Source: Candidatus Persebacteraceae bacterium Df01
GTDB lineage: Bacteria > Pseudomonadota > Gammaproteobacteria > Tethybacterales > Persebacteraceae
DNA: 64,000 nucleotides
Direction of reading: 5' to 3'
Assembly (NCBI GenBank): GCA_030386295.1
Contig: JANQAO010000002.1
Span: 62,001 to 126,000 of the forward strand
The first letter of the stretch is position 1; every line of letters begins with the position of its first letter. The notes beneath the pieces were generated by a model that saw only the letters and a program-made list of their open reading frames with translations, was not told the origin of the DNA and searched no databases. Made by a program: the position numbers and the translations under genes. Shown piece by piece: positions 17,039-26,140 of the stretch.

Positions 17039-18532
17039 ATGTGCGGTATCATAGCTTACCTTGGTGCTGGTTCGGCAGCACCGATTGTGTATTCCGGATT
17101 GACTTTTTTGCAACACCGTGGTCAGGATTCTGCTGGCATTGCCACCATGTCACAATCGCACTTACTGATTGAAAAAGGGCGTGGGCTGGCACGCGATGTA
17201 TTTAGTGACGCTAAAATTAACACACTAGAAGGATCGGCGGGAATTGGTCATGTGCGTTACAGTACCAGCGGTAGCGCGTTGGCCTTATCGGAAATGCAGC
17301 CGTTTTATGTTAATCAGCCTTATGGTATTACGCTGGCACACAATGGCAATCTAATCAATCAGTCAGCATTACGTGAATATTTATCACAACAAGCCCGCCA
17401 TATTAATACCATTTCCGATTCGGAGGCATTACTCAATGTACTAGCACAAGCAGTATATGAACGGGTAAGAGCAGGCGAAACCTCACCGGATGCTTTACTG
17501 GATGCTGTGGGTGACGTCCACACACGTTGCGCCGGTGCCTATGCAGTGGTGGCACTCATTGCTGGCGTCGGTTTGTTACTGTTTCGCGATCCACTGGGTA
17601 TTCGCCCGCTATCCTTGGGCGTGCGCAATAATAATGAATGGCTGGCAGCATCTGAAAGTGCCGCTTTTCGTCCTCTGGGATTTGAATACTATGGAGATAT
17701 CGCACCCGGAGAAGCTGTATTGATTGACACAAAACGACAAATACACCGACGCGCTCACTGCACCACTGCATCGCCGCGCCCTTGCATTTTTGAATACATT
17801 TACTTTGCTCGCCCTGACTCGGTTTTAGACGGAGCGCTGGTATACGACTCTCGCGTCAATATGGGGCGTTATTTAGCAGAAAAAATCCGCCATCAACATC
17901 CAGATTTAGTAATTGATTGCGTTATACCGGTGCCTGATTCGGGCAGGGTAGCGGCATTGGAAGTTTCACGGCACTTACAGGTACCTTATCGCGAAGGATT
18001 AGTCAAAAATCACCATATAGGACGCACTTTTATTGCTGCCGGTCATGCCAAACGGCGGCGTTCAGTGAGCGAAAAACTTAATATCATTGCACCAGAATTT
18101 GCCGGCAAACGAGTGCTGTTGGTTGACGATTCCATCGTGCGCGGCACTACCGGTTCGGAGTTAGTAAGCCTGGCACGTGCTGCCGGTGCCAAGCAGGTAT
18201 TTTTTGCCAGTGCCGCACCGCCAGTGCGTTATCCCAATGTGTTCGGCATTGATATTGCCACACGCGGGGAATTGCTTGCACATGGACGCACCGAGCGCGA
18301 AATTGCCGCCCATTTGGGTGCTGATTGCGTAATTTATCAAAATATGGATGATTTAAAAAAGGCTATCAGCGAAGCTGGCAGCAGCGTACCAACCGCATTT
18401 GAAACGTCATGCTTTGACGGCGACTACCCTTTTGAAAACATAAATAACGACTACCTGGTAGCACTCGAATCACGCCGTGGAGCCAACCGCGATAGTGTGT
18501 CACAATTAGATTTACCGTTAACAACAGTATGA
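17039..18532 (+). CDS. purF: Amidophosphoribosyltransferase
   Basis: First enzyme of purine synthesis, converting PRPP and glutamine to phosphoribosylamine. It begins MCGIIAYLGAG, so after removal of Met the N-terminal Cys is the glutaminase nucleophile and there is no propeptide, as in the E. coli type. FLQHRGQDSAGIAT and HVRYSTSGS are glutaminase motifs. The PRPP-binding loop is RVLLVDDSIVRGTTGSELV near residue 365. 497 residues, full length. It follows cvpA by one base and overlaps metZ by four. Confidence 0.97.
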   Translation: MCGIIAYLGAGSAAPIVYSGLTFLQHRGQDSAGIATMSQSHLLIEKGRGLARDVFSDAKINTLEGSAGIGHVRYSTSGSALALSEMQPFYVNQPYGITLAHNGNLINQSALREYLSQQARHINTISDSEALLNVLAQAVYERVRAGETSPDALLDAVGDVHTRCAGAYAVVALIAGVGLLLFRDPLGIRPLSLGVRNNNEWLAASESAAFRPLGFEYYGDIAPGEAVLIDTKRQIHRRAHCTTASPRPCIFEYIYFARPDSVLDGALVYDSRVNMGRYLAEKIRHQHPDLVIDCVIPVPDSGRVAALEVSRHLQVPYREGLVKNHHIGRTFIAAGHAKRRRSVSEKLNIIAPEFAGKRVLLVDDSIVRGTTGSELVSLARAAGAKQVFFASAAPPVRYPNVFGIDIATRGELLAHGRTEREIAAHLGADCVIYQNMDDLKKAISEAGSSVPTAFETSCFDGDYPFENINNDYLVALESRRGANRDSVSQLDLPLTTV

Positions 18533-19701
18533 GCGACAAACACATTACCACTCACTTGGTGCGAGATACCGCCGGACGCACTGCATTTCAAGAACATTCT
18601 GAAGGGCTATTTTTGACCTCCAGCTTTGCTTTTGGTAGCGCCGAAGAAGCCGCAGAACAATTCGCCCGACCAATGGCCGAATATGTGTATTCACGTTTTT
18701 CCAATCCTAATATTAAAACGCTCAATAAACGAGTGGCAACACTAGAGAGTGCAGAAATGGCGCTATCTACTGCCAGCGGCATGTCAGCGCTTTTGTCAGT
18801 GGTGATGGGGGTATGCAAAGCCGGCGACTCCATTCTTTGTGGCGGTAATGTCTTTGGCGCAACTGTGCAGTTACTATCCAACACCGTACGCAAGTTTGGT
18901 GTACGTGTGGATTATGTCTTTGGGGGGATTGATGACTGGCGCCAAGCAATGCGACCAGAAACAACTTTATTAATTGTGGAAACGCCCTCCAATCCAATGA
19001 TAGAAATAACCGACCTTGCCGCATTGGCGGACATTGCTCATCAAAATGACGCACTATTGGCAGTGGACAATTGTTTCTGCCCTTGGGGACAGCGACCCTT
19101 GGCGTGGGGATGCGATTTGGTTATTCATTCGGCAACGAAATACTTAGATGGTCAAGGACGAGTGCTGGGCGGTGCCATTGCTGGTAGCGAAAAATTGCTA
19201 GGTGAACGGATATATCCCTTTTTACGCTCCGGCGGACCGGCAATATCGCCTTTTTCTGCATGGACAATCTCCCGCGGAATGGAAACACTGGGATTGCGCA
19301 TGCGCGCCCATTGTGAGTCAGCACTAACGCTGGCGTCATGGTTAGAAACACAACCACAAGTAACACGAGTACTTTATACTGGGCTACCATCGCATCCCGC
19401 GCAGACGCTGGCACTGCAGCAACAAAACGGGCTGGGTGGTGGTGTCATTACCTTACAAATTAAAGGTGGGCGCGACGAAACATGGCGTTTTATCAATGCG
19501 CTATCCTGCTTTTCCATCACTGCTAATTTTGGCGACGTTAAGTCCACGGTAACGCATCCAGCTTCCACCACACACTCGCGAGCACCCGAATATGCCCGCC
19601 TTCGCATGGGGCTGACCGAAAATTGGGTGCGGCTGTCAATCGGCTTGGAATATGTAGAAGATTTGCGCGAAGGTTTGGCGCAAGGGTTGGCAGCAATTTA
19701 A
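18529..19701 (+). CDS. metZ: O-succinylhomoserine sulfhydrylase
   Basis: PLP enzyme of the Cys/Met metabolism family that makes homocysteine from O-succinylhomoserine and sulfide. The PLP lysine is Lys204 in HSATKYLDGQGRVLGG, and VETPSNPMIEITDL and SRFSNPN are family motifs. The 390-residue length and the position right after purF match MetZ in Pseudomonas and Betaproteobacteria; cystathionine gamma-synthase is the main alternative. The start overlaps the purF stop by four bases. It is the last intact gene before the decayed restriction-modification remnant. Confidence 0.92.
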   Translation: MSDKHITTHLVRDTAGRTAFQEHSEGLFLTSSFAFGSAEEAAEQFARPMAEYVYSRFSNPNIKTLNKRVATLESAEMALSTASGMSALLSVVMGVCKAGDSILCGGNVFGATVQLLSNTVRKFGVRVDYVFGGIDDWRQAMRPETTLLIVETPSNPMIEITDLAALADIAHQNDALLAVDNCFCPWGQRPLAWGCDLVIHSATKYLDGQGRVLGGAIAGSEKLLGERIYPFLRSGGPAISPFSAWTISRGMETLGLRMRAHCESALTLASWLETQPQVTRVLYTGLPSHPAQTLALQQQNGLGGGVITLQIKGGRDETWRFINALSCFSITANFGDVKSTVTHPASTTHSRAPEYARLRMGLTENWVRLSIGLEYVEDLREGLAQGLAAI

Positions 19702-19717
19702 ACAGAAACATATAAAA

Positions 19718-20454
19718 ATGCGCGCCACATTGCAACACAAAAAACGCTGCCCTATTTCAAAGAAAAAGGAGCATCTCTTTTTCTTTGTGATACCCTTGAA
19801 ATAATGGAAATTTTTCCTCTCGAGTCTGTTGATTTAATATTAACGGCAGATTTTCATGCCATTCAGGAAAGCGCGTCTCTGTAAATAAGAGACAATGGGA
19901 CAAAAGCAATGGAATAAAAGAATATTTCAAATTTCACCAGCAATGGATTTCAATGTGCCGCCGAATACTAAAGCCTAGTGGCACACTATGGGTATCGGGA
20001 ACATATCATTCAATTTACTTATGCGGTTTTGCTTTGCAGTAAGGTGACTGGCATATACTTAATGATATTTCTTGATATAAGCCAAATACCGCTTGTTTGC
20101 TACGAGTCACGAAACTCTTATTTGGGCACGAAAAACAAAAATAGCAAAGCATTATTTTGATTACTCATTGATGAAAGAGGGCAATTGGTCAAACGATATT
20201 ATTAAAAAAGATAATAAACAAATGCGGAGTGTTTGGGCTATAAACACTCCTCACTCTAATAAAAAAATACGGAAAACACCCTACACAAAAGCCCATTTCA
20301 TTAATGAACAGAATAATTCTTTCTTCTAGTAGAGAATACGATACTGTGTTAGATTCATTTTGCGGCAGTGCAACAACTGGAGTTTCGATTTTATACAACA
20401 AAAGAATTTTTATAGGTATAGAGAGCGAATGGATGACCTTTCCCTATTATTGAC
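19718..20454 (+). pseudogene. Decayed beta-class DNA methyltransferase of a type II restriction-modification system
   Basis: No single frame is open, but fragments in three frames line up with one beta-class (motif IV before motif I) DNA methyltransferase. In order: an N-terminal piece from the ATG at 19718; LPYFKEKGASLFLCDTLEIM; SVDLILTADF, where LTDPPY is expected; ILKPSGTLWVSGTYHSIY; HETLIWARKTKIAKHYFDYS; VWAINTP; GKHPTQKPISLMNRII; and VLDSFCGSATTGV (motif I), then RIFIGIESEW. At least three frame changes (an A6 run at 19739, near 19882 and near 20270) and several in-frame stops disrupt it. The motif IV residues have also been lost, so this is clearly dead. The DNA is markedly more AT-rich than its neighbours, as expected for an acquired cassette. 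Confidence 0.85.
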
Positions 20455-20805
20455 TATTCGTGGCAGAAACGCACTCCAGAATTGAGTTTTTATGTTGGAG
20501 AACAAAAAATTACTGCTTGTGGCGTTCAAACTGAGGTGGGCGGCGGTTATGAGGGAACTCAAAATATTGTGCTAGTAGAAGCAAAAAATGCAACCTCAAC
20601 CAATACAATCATACGTCAGCTATATTATCCTTATAGACAATGGCAACATTACACGAAAAAAAACGTTTCTATTTTATTTTTTGAGAAAAGGGATGTAGCA
20701 GAAGGGGCTGAATATCATTTATGGGAATTTATTTTCAATAATCCAGAAAAATATAATAGTATTTCATTAAAAAGAGGTTGTCGTTACTTGATAACGTTTA
20801 ATTAG
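20440..20805 (+). pseudogene. C-terminal remnant of a type II restriction endonuclease
   Basis: An open frame of about 120 residues follows the methyltransferase remnant directly and includes YVGEQKITACGVQTEVGGGY, then QNIVLVEAKNAT and IIRQLYYPYRQW. The acidic residue, a spacing of about 12, and E-A-K resemble the catalytic D/E-x(n)-ExK core of PD-(D/E)xK nucleases. The arrangement is one I associate with a family of type II restriction enzymes of about 300 residues. Most of the N-terminal part is absent, so this is a fragment. Its place after a methyltransferase supports the reading. The exact family and site are unknown. Confidence 0.65.
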
Positions 20806-21030
20806 CATAACAATACATAAACAGTTAAGAAAATACTGACGTTTTTTGTGGTAGCAACTCCGAAATAATTTTGTACAACCCGTCACAAAGAAATCGTCTA
20901 TCTTGCAAAATTCATGTCAAAATAAACTACGTCATTGAGTGAGCCAGCATAGCCTCTTGTTAAGGTACGGTAGCCTTTGTTACAATCAAGTTTTGTTGTT
21001 AACGATTTCGCCCCGCCCAAAAGACCCTTT
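20806..21030. other. Intergenic spacer after restriction-modification remnant
   Basis: AT-rich DNA between the nuclease fragment and arsS. It holds no convincing gene, terminator or repeat. The arsS frame is open back to a TTG at 20977, which I judge a less likely start than the ATG at 21031. Together with 19702-20805 this is the longest stretch in the window without an intact gene. Confidence 0.5.
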
Positions 21031-22056
21031 ATGAGTAAATCCGCTACCGCCCTTAATTCTGTCATCCATTTGCAGCCACAGATAATGCCATTACCTGCTG
21101 ATTTACCCGATTTTGAGCAAACGATTATTCAGCACAAAGCGCGAATTCGCCGTAATCGCGTACGTATTTTTCAAATTAATATCGGTAAAAAATGTGACCT
21201 GGCTTGCCACCATTGTCACGTGGAGGCCGGCCCAAAAAACCCTGACAATATGGTCGGTGACACTGTTGACCGCGTAATTGAACTGCTGACCAATGCGCCG
21301 GATATGGAAATTTTAGATATTACTGGCGGCGCACCAGAACTTAATCCACATTTTCGTCGGCTTGCCACCGCTGCCCGCAACGCGGGAAAAATCGTATATG
21401 ACCGTTGCAATCTCACCGTGCTTTTTCAACCCGAGCAAGAAGACACGCCTGAATTTTTAGCTGCTAACGGCATCACCATTATCGCGTCTCTGCCATGTTA
21501 TACAGAAGACAATGTAGAAGAACAACGCGGTCGTGGTGTTTTTGATAAAAGTATAAAAGGTCTGCAACGGCTCAATGCTCTCGGCTATGGCAAAGCAGGT
21601 AGCGGTTTGGAATTAAATCTAGTGTACAACCCTGTCGGCGCACACCTACCACCATCGCAAGCACAACTAGAAGCCGATTACCGCGCATATTTAGATAAGC
21701 ACTTCAGCATTGTGTTTAACTCCCTGTTTACTATCACTAACATGCCGATTAAACGCTATCGCCATTATTTAGAACGCGAGGGAATGTTGGAAAACTATAT
21801 GCTCCTCTTAGTAGAAAATTTCAATGCCGCCGCCGCCGCTGGAGTAATGTGTGCTGACACGTTATCGGTAGGATGGGACGGGAAATTATATGATTGTGAC
21901 TTTAACCAAATGCTGGATATTCCGATTAATGGCAACCCAACGACGCTGTGGGACATTCAATCATTAAACGACATTCCCACTGGTATTGCTTTTGATAATC
22001 ATTGCTATGGTTGTACGGCAGGCGCAGGTTCGTCTTGTAGTGGCGCTCTTTTATAA
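21031..22056 (+). CDS. arsS: Radical SAM protein of the ArsS (arsenosugar biosynthesis) family
   Basis: Radical SAM enzyme with the cluster motif CDLACHHC (Cys55, Cys59, Cys62, counted from the ATG at 21031) and a cysteine-rich C-terminal segment, HCYGCTAGAGSSCSGALL. That two-part layout defines the radical SAM/Cys-rich family now called ArsS. Members studied in cyanobacteria and elsewhere transfer the 5'-deoxyadenosyl group to dimethylarsenite on the way to arsenosugars. The C-terminal positions that are selenocysteine in some members read as cysteine here. No arsM methyltransferase is nearby. The next gene is a methylthioadenosine phosphorylase-like enzyme 30 bp downstream, which could act on an adenosyl-arsenic product (inference). 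An upstream TTG start at 20977 cannot be excluded. Confidence 0.85.
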   Translation: MSKSATALNSVIHLQPQIMPLPADLPDFEQTIIQHKARIRRNRVRIFQINIGKKCDLACHHCHVEAGPKNPDNMVGDTVDRVIELLTNAPDMEILDITGGAPELNPHFRRLATAARNAGKIVYDRCNLTVLFQPEQEDTPEFLAANGITIIASLPCYTEDNVEEQRGRGVFDKSIKGLQRLNALGYGKAGSGLELNLVYNPVGAHLPPSQAQLEADYRAYLDKHFSIVFNSLFTITNMPIKRYRHYLEREGMLENYMLLLVENFNAAAAAGVMCADTLSVGWDGKLYDCDFNQMLDIPINGNPTTLWDIQSLNDIPTGIAFDNHCYGCTAGAGSSCSGALL

Positions 22057-22086
22057 ATTTTACATTAAAAATAACGAGGAAGAACT

Positions 22087-22932
22087 ATGCTCGCAATTAT
22101 TGGCGGGTCGGGTTTTTATCAGATGGAAAATTTCGCTGTGGTGGAACGGCGAGATGTAGACACTCCCTACGGCAAACCGTCAGCGCCACTGACCGTGGTG
22201 GAATGTCACGGGCAGCAAGTGTTTTTTTTACCACGTCACGGTGACGCTCATACGCTGTTGCCATCAGACATTAACTATCGCGCTAATATCTGGGCGCTCA
22301 AACAGGCTGGCGCCCGACAAGTGATCGCGGTATCGGCATCCGGCAGTTTGCGGGAAGCATTGCGACCAGGTGATTTTGTAGTACCGTCACAGTATTTTGA
22401 CCACACTAAGGGAACTCGGGCACGCACCTTTTTTGGTGACGGTCTTGTCGGTCACATATCCACCGCTCACCCTGTTTGCCCAGAACTCAGTTCAGCACTA
22501 GCGACGGCGTGTCGTGACTGCGGTCACACAGTACACGAAAATTCCACTTATGCCTGCGTAGAAGGTCCACGCTTAGGCACACGCTGTGAAAGTTTCTTTT
22601 TACGCGACTCGGTTAAAGCCGATATTGTCGGCATGACCAACGTGCCAGAAGTATTTTTAGCACTGGAAGCACAACTATGTTACGCAACGTTGGCTCTTGT
22701 CACTGATTATGATTGTTGGATGGATGATCCTACGCATCATGTGACGGTAGATATTGTCATTCAGCGTTTTAGTGAGAGCATTTCCCGCGCCCGTGATGTT
22801 GTATCGCGCCTACTGGCAGCTCCTCCGCCGGTAAACGAAGAACATCGGCAATCGGCAAGCAAAGCAATACTGACGCCCTCAGCAGTACGGAAGCAACAGC
22901 ACGAAATACTGCTAAAAACATTATTAGTCTAA
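22087..22932 (+). CDS. mtnP: S-methyl-5'-thioadenosine phosphorylase family protein
   Basis: Nucleoside phosphorylase that splits 5'-deoxy-5'-substituted adenosines into adenine and a sugar 1-phosphate. Visible motifs are IIGGSGFYQMEN (phosphate loop), FLPRHGDAHTLLPSDINYRAN, VSASGSL, VGMTNVPEVFLALEAQLCYA and TDYDCW, the last being the purine-binding aspartates of MTAP. EGPRLGTRCESF replaces the more usual EGPRFST-RAES pattern, which may shift 5'-group specificity. Placement directly after arsS suggests it could cleave an arsenical adenosine, with methionine salvage as the conventional alternative. A GAGGAAGAACT ribosome site precedes the ATG. 281 residues, complete. Confidence 0.9.
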   Translation: MLAIIGGSGFYQMENFAVVERRDVDTPYGKPSAPLTVVECHGQQVFFLPRHGDAHTLLPSDINYRANIWALKQAGARQVIAVSASGSLREALRPGDFVVPSQYFDHTKGTRARTFFGDGLVGHISTAHPVCPELSSALATACRDCGHTVHENSTYACVEGPRLGTRCESFFLRDSVKADIVGMTNVPEVFLALEAQLCYATLALVTDYDCWMDDPTHHVTVDIVIQRFSESISRARDVVSRLLAAPPPVNEEHRQSASKAILTPSAVRKQQHEILLKTLLV

Positions 22933-22976
22933 TTTCTGCTACTTACCTTTTGAATAGCTATCAATTTTTTCGCTAA

Positions 22977-23000
22977 TGCGTGCCGAAGCGGCGGCACGCA
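22977..23000. terminator. GC-rich stem-loop between convergent genes
   Basis: A perfect 9-bp stem TGCGTGCCG/CGGCACGCA with a 6-base loop (22986-22991) lies between mtnP (plus) and the MarC-like gene (minus). No T run follows on either strand, so it is not a textbook intrinsic terminator. It may still separate the converging transcripts. Confidence 0.4.
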
Positions 23001-23053
23001 AGCACCCACCATTTACTCACTTAAATATTGAAAAACCGGTCATAATTAAACGA

Positions 23054-23698
23054 TTAAAGTGCCGGCACGCTGGTTAATAAGCCACTCTGTGCAACACCAT
23101 CAAAAATAAATTGTACCGCCAACGCGGTAAGCAATACGCCAAAAACACGGGCGATAACATGCATACCAATAATCCCCAGCACTTTTTGTAGTTGATTAGC
23201 CAGCAACATAGACACCAGCGTCAACAGTAAAACCAGCACCAAACCAACTAAAACCGCCGCCTGTTCCAATGGCACACCTTCAACGTCCACCATGAGCAAA
23301 ACTATTGCGCTCATGCTGCCGGGACCAGCAATAAGCGGCATTGCCAGCGGAAAAACAAAAATTTCACTGCGCGCCGACGCCTCTTTGCGTTCTTCCGGCG
23401 TAGCAGAACTAGCACCGGACTCACGTGCAAATACCATTTCTATACCGATAAGCAACAGTAATACACCGCCAGCAGTGCGAAAAGCAGGCATGGAGATATT
23501 CAAACTTTTGAGCAATGTGGCTCCAAAAAAAGCAAAAATCAACATGATGATGCCCGCCAGAAGGACGCTGCGCCACGCTGTCGCCCATTTTTCTGCATTG
23601 GTGCCATAAGCTGTTAATGCTGCATAAATAGCAGCAACATCAAAAGGGCTAATCGTGGCAAAAAACGTAGTTGCAGAAATAATGAGCGTTTCCAACAT
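23054..23698 (-). CDS. MarC family integral membrane protein
   Basis: Protein of 214 residues with about six hydrophobic segments and no signal peptide, matching the MarC/UPF0056 (NAAT) family. Family features visible are ISPFDVAAIYAALT near the N-terminus, FRTAGGVLLLLIGIEMVF in the middle and FVFPLAMPLIAGPGSMSAIV, a strongly conserved MarC segment. The family was once linked to antibiotic resistance, but that role was not confirmed and its substrate is unknown. It lies 8 bp after gor on the same strand and is probably cotranscribed with it. Confidence 0.9.
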   Translation of the reverse strand: MLETLIISATTFFATISPFDVAAIYAALTAYGTNAEKWATAWRSVLLAGIIMLIFAFFGATLLKSLNISMPAFRTAGGVLLLLIGIEMVFARESGASSATPEERKEASARSEIFVFPLAMPLIAGPGSMSAIVLLMVDVEGVPLEQAAVLVGLVLVLLLTLVSMLLANQLQKVLGIIGMHVIARVFGVLLTALAVQFIFDGVAQSGLLTSVPAL

Positions 23699-23706
23699 TC
23701 AAAAAC

Positions 23707-25056
23707 CTAGCTCATTTGCCGCATAGTGACAAACTCTTCGGCGCTAGTAGGATGCACTCCAATCGTAGAATCAAAATCTTGCTTCGTAGCTCCCAAGCGA
23801 ATGGCAACAGCCAAGCCTTGGATAATTTCGGCCGCATCATCACCAATCATATGCGCGCCCAGCACTCGTCCATTGTCCGGCGCTGTCACTAATTTCATCA
23901 ATGTTTGCGTTGTGTTTCCAGAGAATCCACTCTTCATGGGGCGAAACACACTTTTATAAATGACGGGGTTAATTCCCGCATCGCGCGCCATTTCCTCGCT
24001 CATACCCACCGTTGCCATTGGCGGACGAGAAAACACCGCCGTAGGAATGTGAGCATAATCCAATTGTGCCGCTGTGTTGCCACAAAAAACGCGGTCAACA
24101 AATACTCCCGCCTCCGCCGTTGCCACCGGCGTAAGCGCTGGAGTATCCAACACATCGCCAATGGCATACAACCAATCGGCGGCAGTTTGATAATCCGCAT
24201 TAACCGGCAGTGTGCCGTTGGCGCGCGGCTTTACCAGCGTGTGTTCCAGTCCGATGTTATCGGTAAGTGGCCGGCGACCAGAAGCAAACATAACCAAATC
24301 CGCTTCCGTATCATCACCGCCAGCGAAGCACACTCGCAAAGCACCGCTCGCTTGTTTAATAATTTTTTGTGGCGCAACACCGGCGCGCACCGTTACACCT
24401 CGGGCAGCGATTTCAGTGGCGATATGCTCACGCAAATCCTCATCAAAACTGCGCAATGGCAAGTCAGCACGAAAACACAGCGAAGTATCAACACCCAGCC
24501 CCGCCAAAATACCAGCAAATTCTAGTGCAATATAACCACCGCCGACTACCACAGCACGACGCGGCAGCTCGGACAGATAAAACATATCATCGGATAATAA
24601 TGCCATATCGGCACCAGGAATATTCAATCGCACAGGCGCACCACCAACCGCCAACAACACTTTATCAGCATGAAATTCAATGTTCCCAGCCCGCACTCGG
24701 CGCTCACCAACAAGCTGCGCTTCTGCCGCAATAAGATGCACACCGGCGCTGGTAAGCAACTTTTCATATACAGCGTTTAGTCGCTGAATTTCACGATTTT
24801 TATTGTCGCGTAAAACGTCCCATTGCATAGTACCGGCAACCGCTTGCGTCCAGCCAAAAGCAGGCGCCGCTGCAGCTTCTTCGGCAAATGAAGCGGCATA
24901 AACAAACAATTTTTTTGGCACACAACCGACATTGACACAAGTGCCACCCAGAGCACCACGTTCGGCAAGTGCGACTCGCGCACCCTGAGCTGCCGCTAAC
25001 CGCGCCGCACGCACGCCACCACTGCCTCCACCAATTACAAACAAATCATATTGCAT
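23707..25056 (-). CDS. gor: Glutathione-disulfide reductase
   Basis: FAD/NADPH flavoprotein that reduces oxidised glutathione. The FAD motif is FVIGGGSGGVRAARLAA (7-23). The redox-active disulfide is Cys40 and Cys45 in GGTCVNVGCVPKKL. VVVGGGYIALEFAGILAGLG is the NADPH-binding motif. The C-terminal HPTSAEEFVTM carries the catalytic His-Glu pair and is typical of glutathione reductase. 449 residues, complete. The pyridine motif is followed by RADLPLRSFDEDLRE, with arginines expected for NADPH. It starts 57 bp from the divergent PfkB-family gene. Confidence 0.93.
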   Translation of the reverse strand: MQYDLFVIGGGSGGVRAARLAAAQGARVALAERGALGGTCVNVGCVPKKLFVYAASFAEEAAAAPAFGWTQAVAGTMQWDVLRDNKNREIQRLNAVYEKLLTSAGVHLIAAEAQLVGERRVRAGNIEFHADKVLLAVGGAPVRLNIPGADMALLSDDMFYLSELPRRAVVVGGGYIALEFAGILAGLGVDTSLCFRADLPLRSFDEDLREHIATEIAARGVTVRAGVAPQKIIKQASGALRVCFAGGDDTEADLVMFASGRRPLTDNIGLEHTLVKPRANGTLPVNADYQTAADWLYAIGDVLDTPALTPVATAEAGVFVDRVFCGNTAAQLDYAHIPTAVFSRPPMATVGMSEEMARDAGINPVIYKSVFRPMKSGFSGNTTQTLMKLVTAPDNGRVLGAHMIGDDAAEIIQGLAVAIRLGATKQDFDSTIGVHPTSAEEFVTMRQMS

Positions 25057-25091
25057 AAAACAGATTATACGGTTTGGTAAAACAGATAAAA

Positions 25092-25097
25092 TATAAT
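25092..25097 (+). promoter_or_regulatory. -10 element (TATAAT) before PfkB-family kinase
   Basis: Perfect TATAAT ending 16 bases before the ATG, in the 57-bp divergent space with gor. No matching -35 hexamer is apparent. Confidence 0.3.
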
Positions 25098-25113
25098 TTT
25101 TGAGAAAAATTTT

Positions 25114-26040
25114 ATGCTACCATTAATTACTGGTTCAATCGCTTTTGATTACATTATGCGCGTCAACGGACGCTTCACCGAACGCCTTCCGACGCCGCTT
25201 CATCCCGGATTTAGCGCTGCTTATGCCACACCATCGCTACGCCGCGCCTTTGGCGGCTGTGCCGGTAACATCGCCTACGGGTTGCGACAATTGGGAGATT
25301 CTCCAACAATTATGGGAACAGTAGGCGATGATTTTTCGCCCTACCGAAAGTATCTACGTTCCTTAGATATTGATGATACATATGTTAAAACTATCCCCGA
25401 CATCTTTACTGCACAAGCCTACATTATTAATGACGATGACAATAGTCAATTGATTTTATTTCACGCCGGTGCCGCCAATGAAGCTCACCAACAAAGCATT
25501 GTTGACCTGCCCACACCTCCGCCACTGGCCATTGTCAGCCCCAACGGACGTGAGGGAATGCTGCGTTTTGGTCGAGAACTAGCAGCAGCGCAAACACCGT
25601 TTATTTTTGATCCTGGTCAGGCGATTGACTTATTTTCGGGAGAAGAGTTAATCACGCTGATGGAACAATGTACTTGGGCAATTGTCAATGCCGATGAATT
25701 TGCAGCATTAGAAAAAACTACCGGCATCAGCCGCACTCGAGCCACCGAAATGGTGCAGGCTCTAATCATCACATACGGTGAAAATGGTTCGGAAGTGTTC
25801 GCTAGCGATACGCATTACCACGCCGATGCTGCACGACTGGGAGAAACTCAAGACACTACCGGCTGTGGCGATGCTTATCGCGCCGGCGTCATTCACGGGC
25901 TGTTACGCGACTGGGAGTGGCCACGAATTATCCGTTTTGCTGCCGTGGTGGCTGGCGCTAAGGCCGTGCACAACGGTGGTCAAGGCTATTGCATCACCGC
26001 CGCCGAAGCGACCACGCACAGTGAAAAAATATTTAGCTAA
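25114..26040 (+). CDS. PfkB-family carbohydrate/nucleoside kinase (adenosine kinase-like)
   Basis: Ribokinase-fold sugar or nucleoside kinase of 308 residues. It shows the N-terminal glycine motif AFGGCAGNIAYGLRQLG and the C-terminal DTTGCGDAYRAGVIHGLL, in which the second Asp is the catalytic base and the GxGD loop forms the anion hole. The overall pattern (ITGSIAFDYIMRVNGRFTE at the start) resembles the adenosine kinase-like group found in Betaproteobacteria. Substrate cannot be fixed; adenosine or a sugar are both possible. It is transcribed alone, convergent with dut. Confidence 0.85.
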   Translation: MLPLITGSIAFDYIMRVNGRFTERLPTPLHPGFSAAYATPSLRRAFGGCAGNIAYGLRQLGDSPTIMGTVGDDFSPYRKYLRSLDIDDTYVKTIPDIFTAQAYIINDDDNSQLILFHAGAANEAHQQSIVDLPTPPPLAIVSPNGREGMLRFGRELAAAQTPFIFDPGQAIDLFSGEELITLMEQCTWAIVNADEFAALEKTTGISRTRATEMVQALIITYGENGSEVFASDTHYHADAARLGETQDTTGCGDAYRAGVIHGLLRDWEWPRIIRFAAVVAGAKAVHNGGQGYCITAAEATTHSEKIFS

Positions 26041-26140
26041 TTTGTTTCACAATATTTTTACATCCTTTAGCGGTAATAAAAGCACACGAAAAAAACATTA
26101 GCGCCACAATCTAAAGCAAAACGTTACCAAAAGGCTATGA

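Noticed and set aside
20977-21030. TTG start extending arsS by 18 codons
   Set aside because: No ribosome site, and the added residues do not resemble the family N-terminus; the ATG at 21031 is preferred, though not proven.
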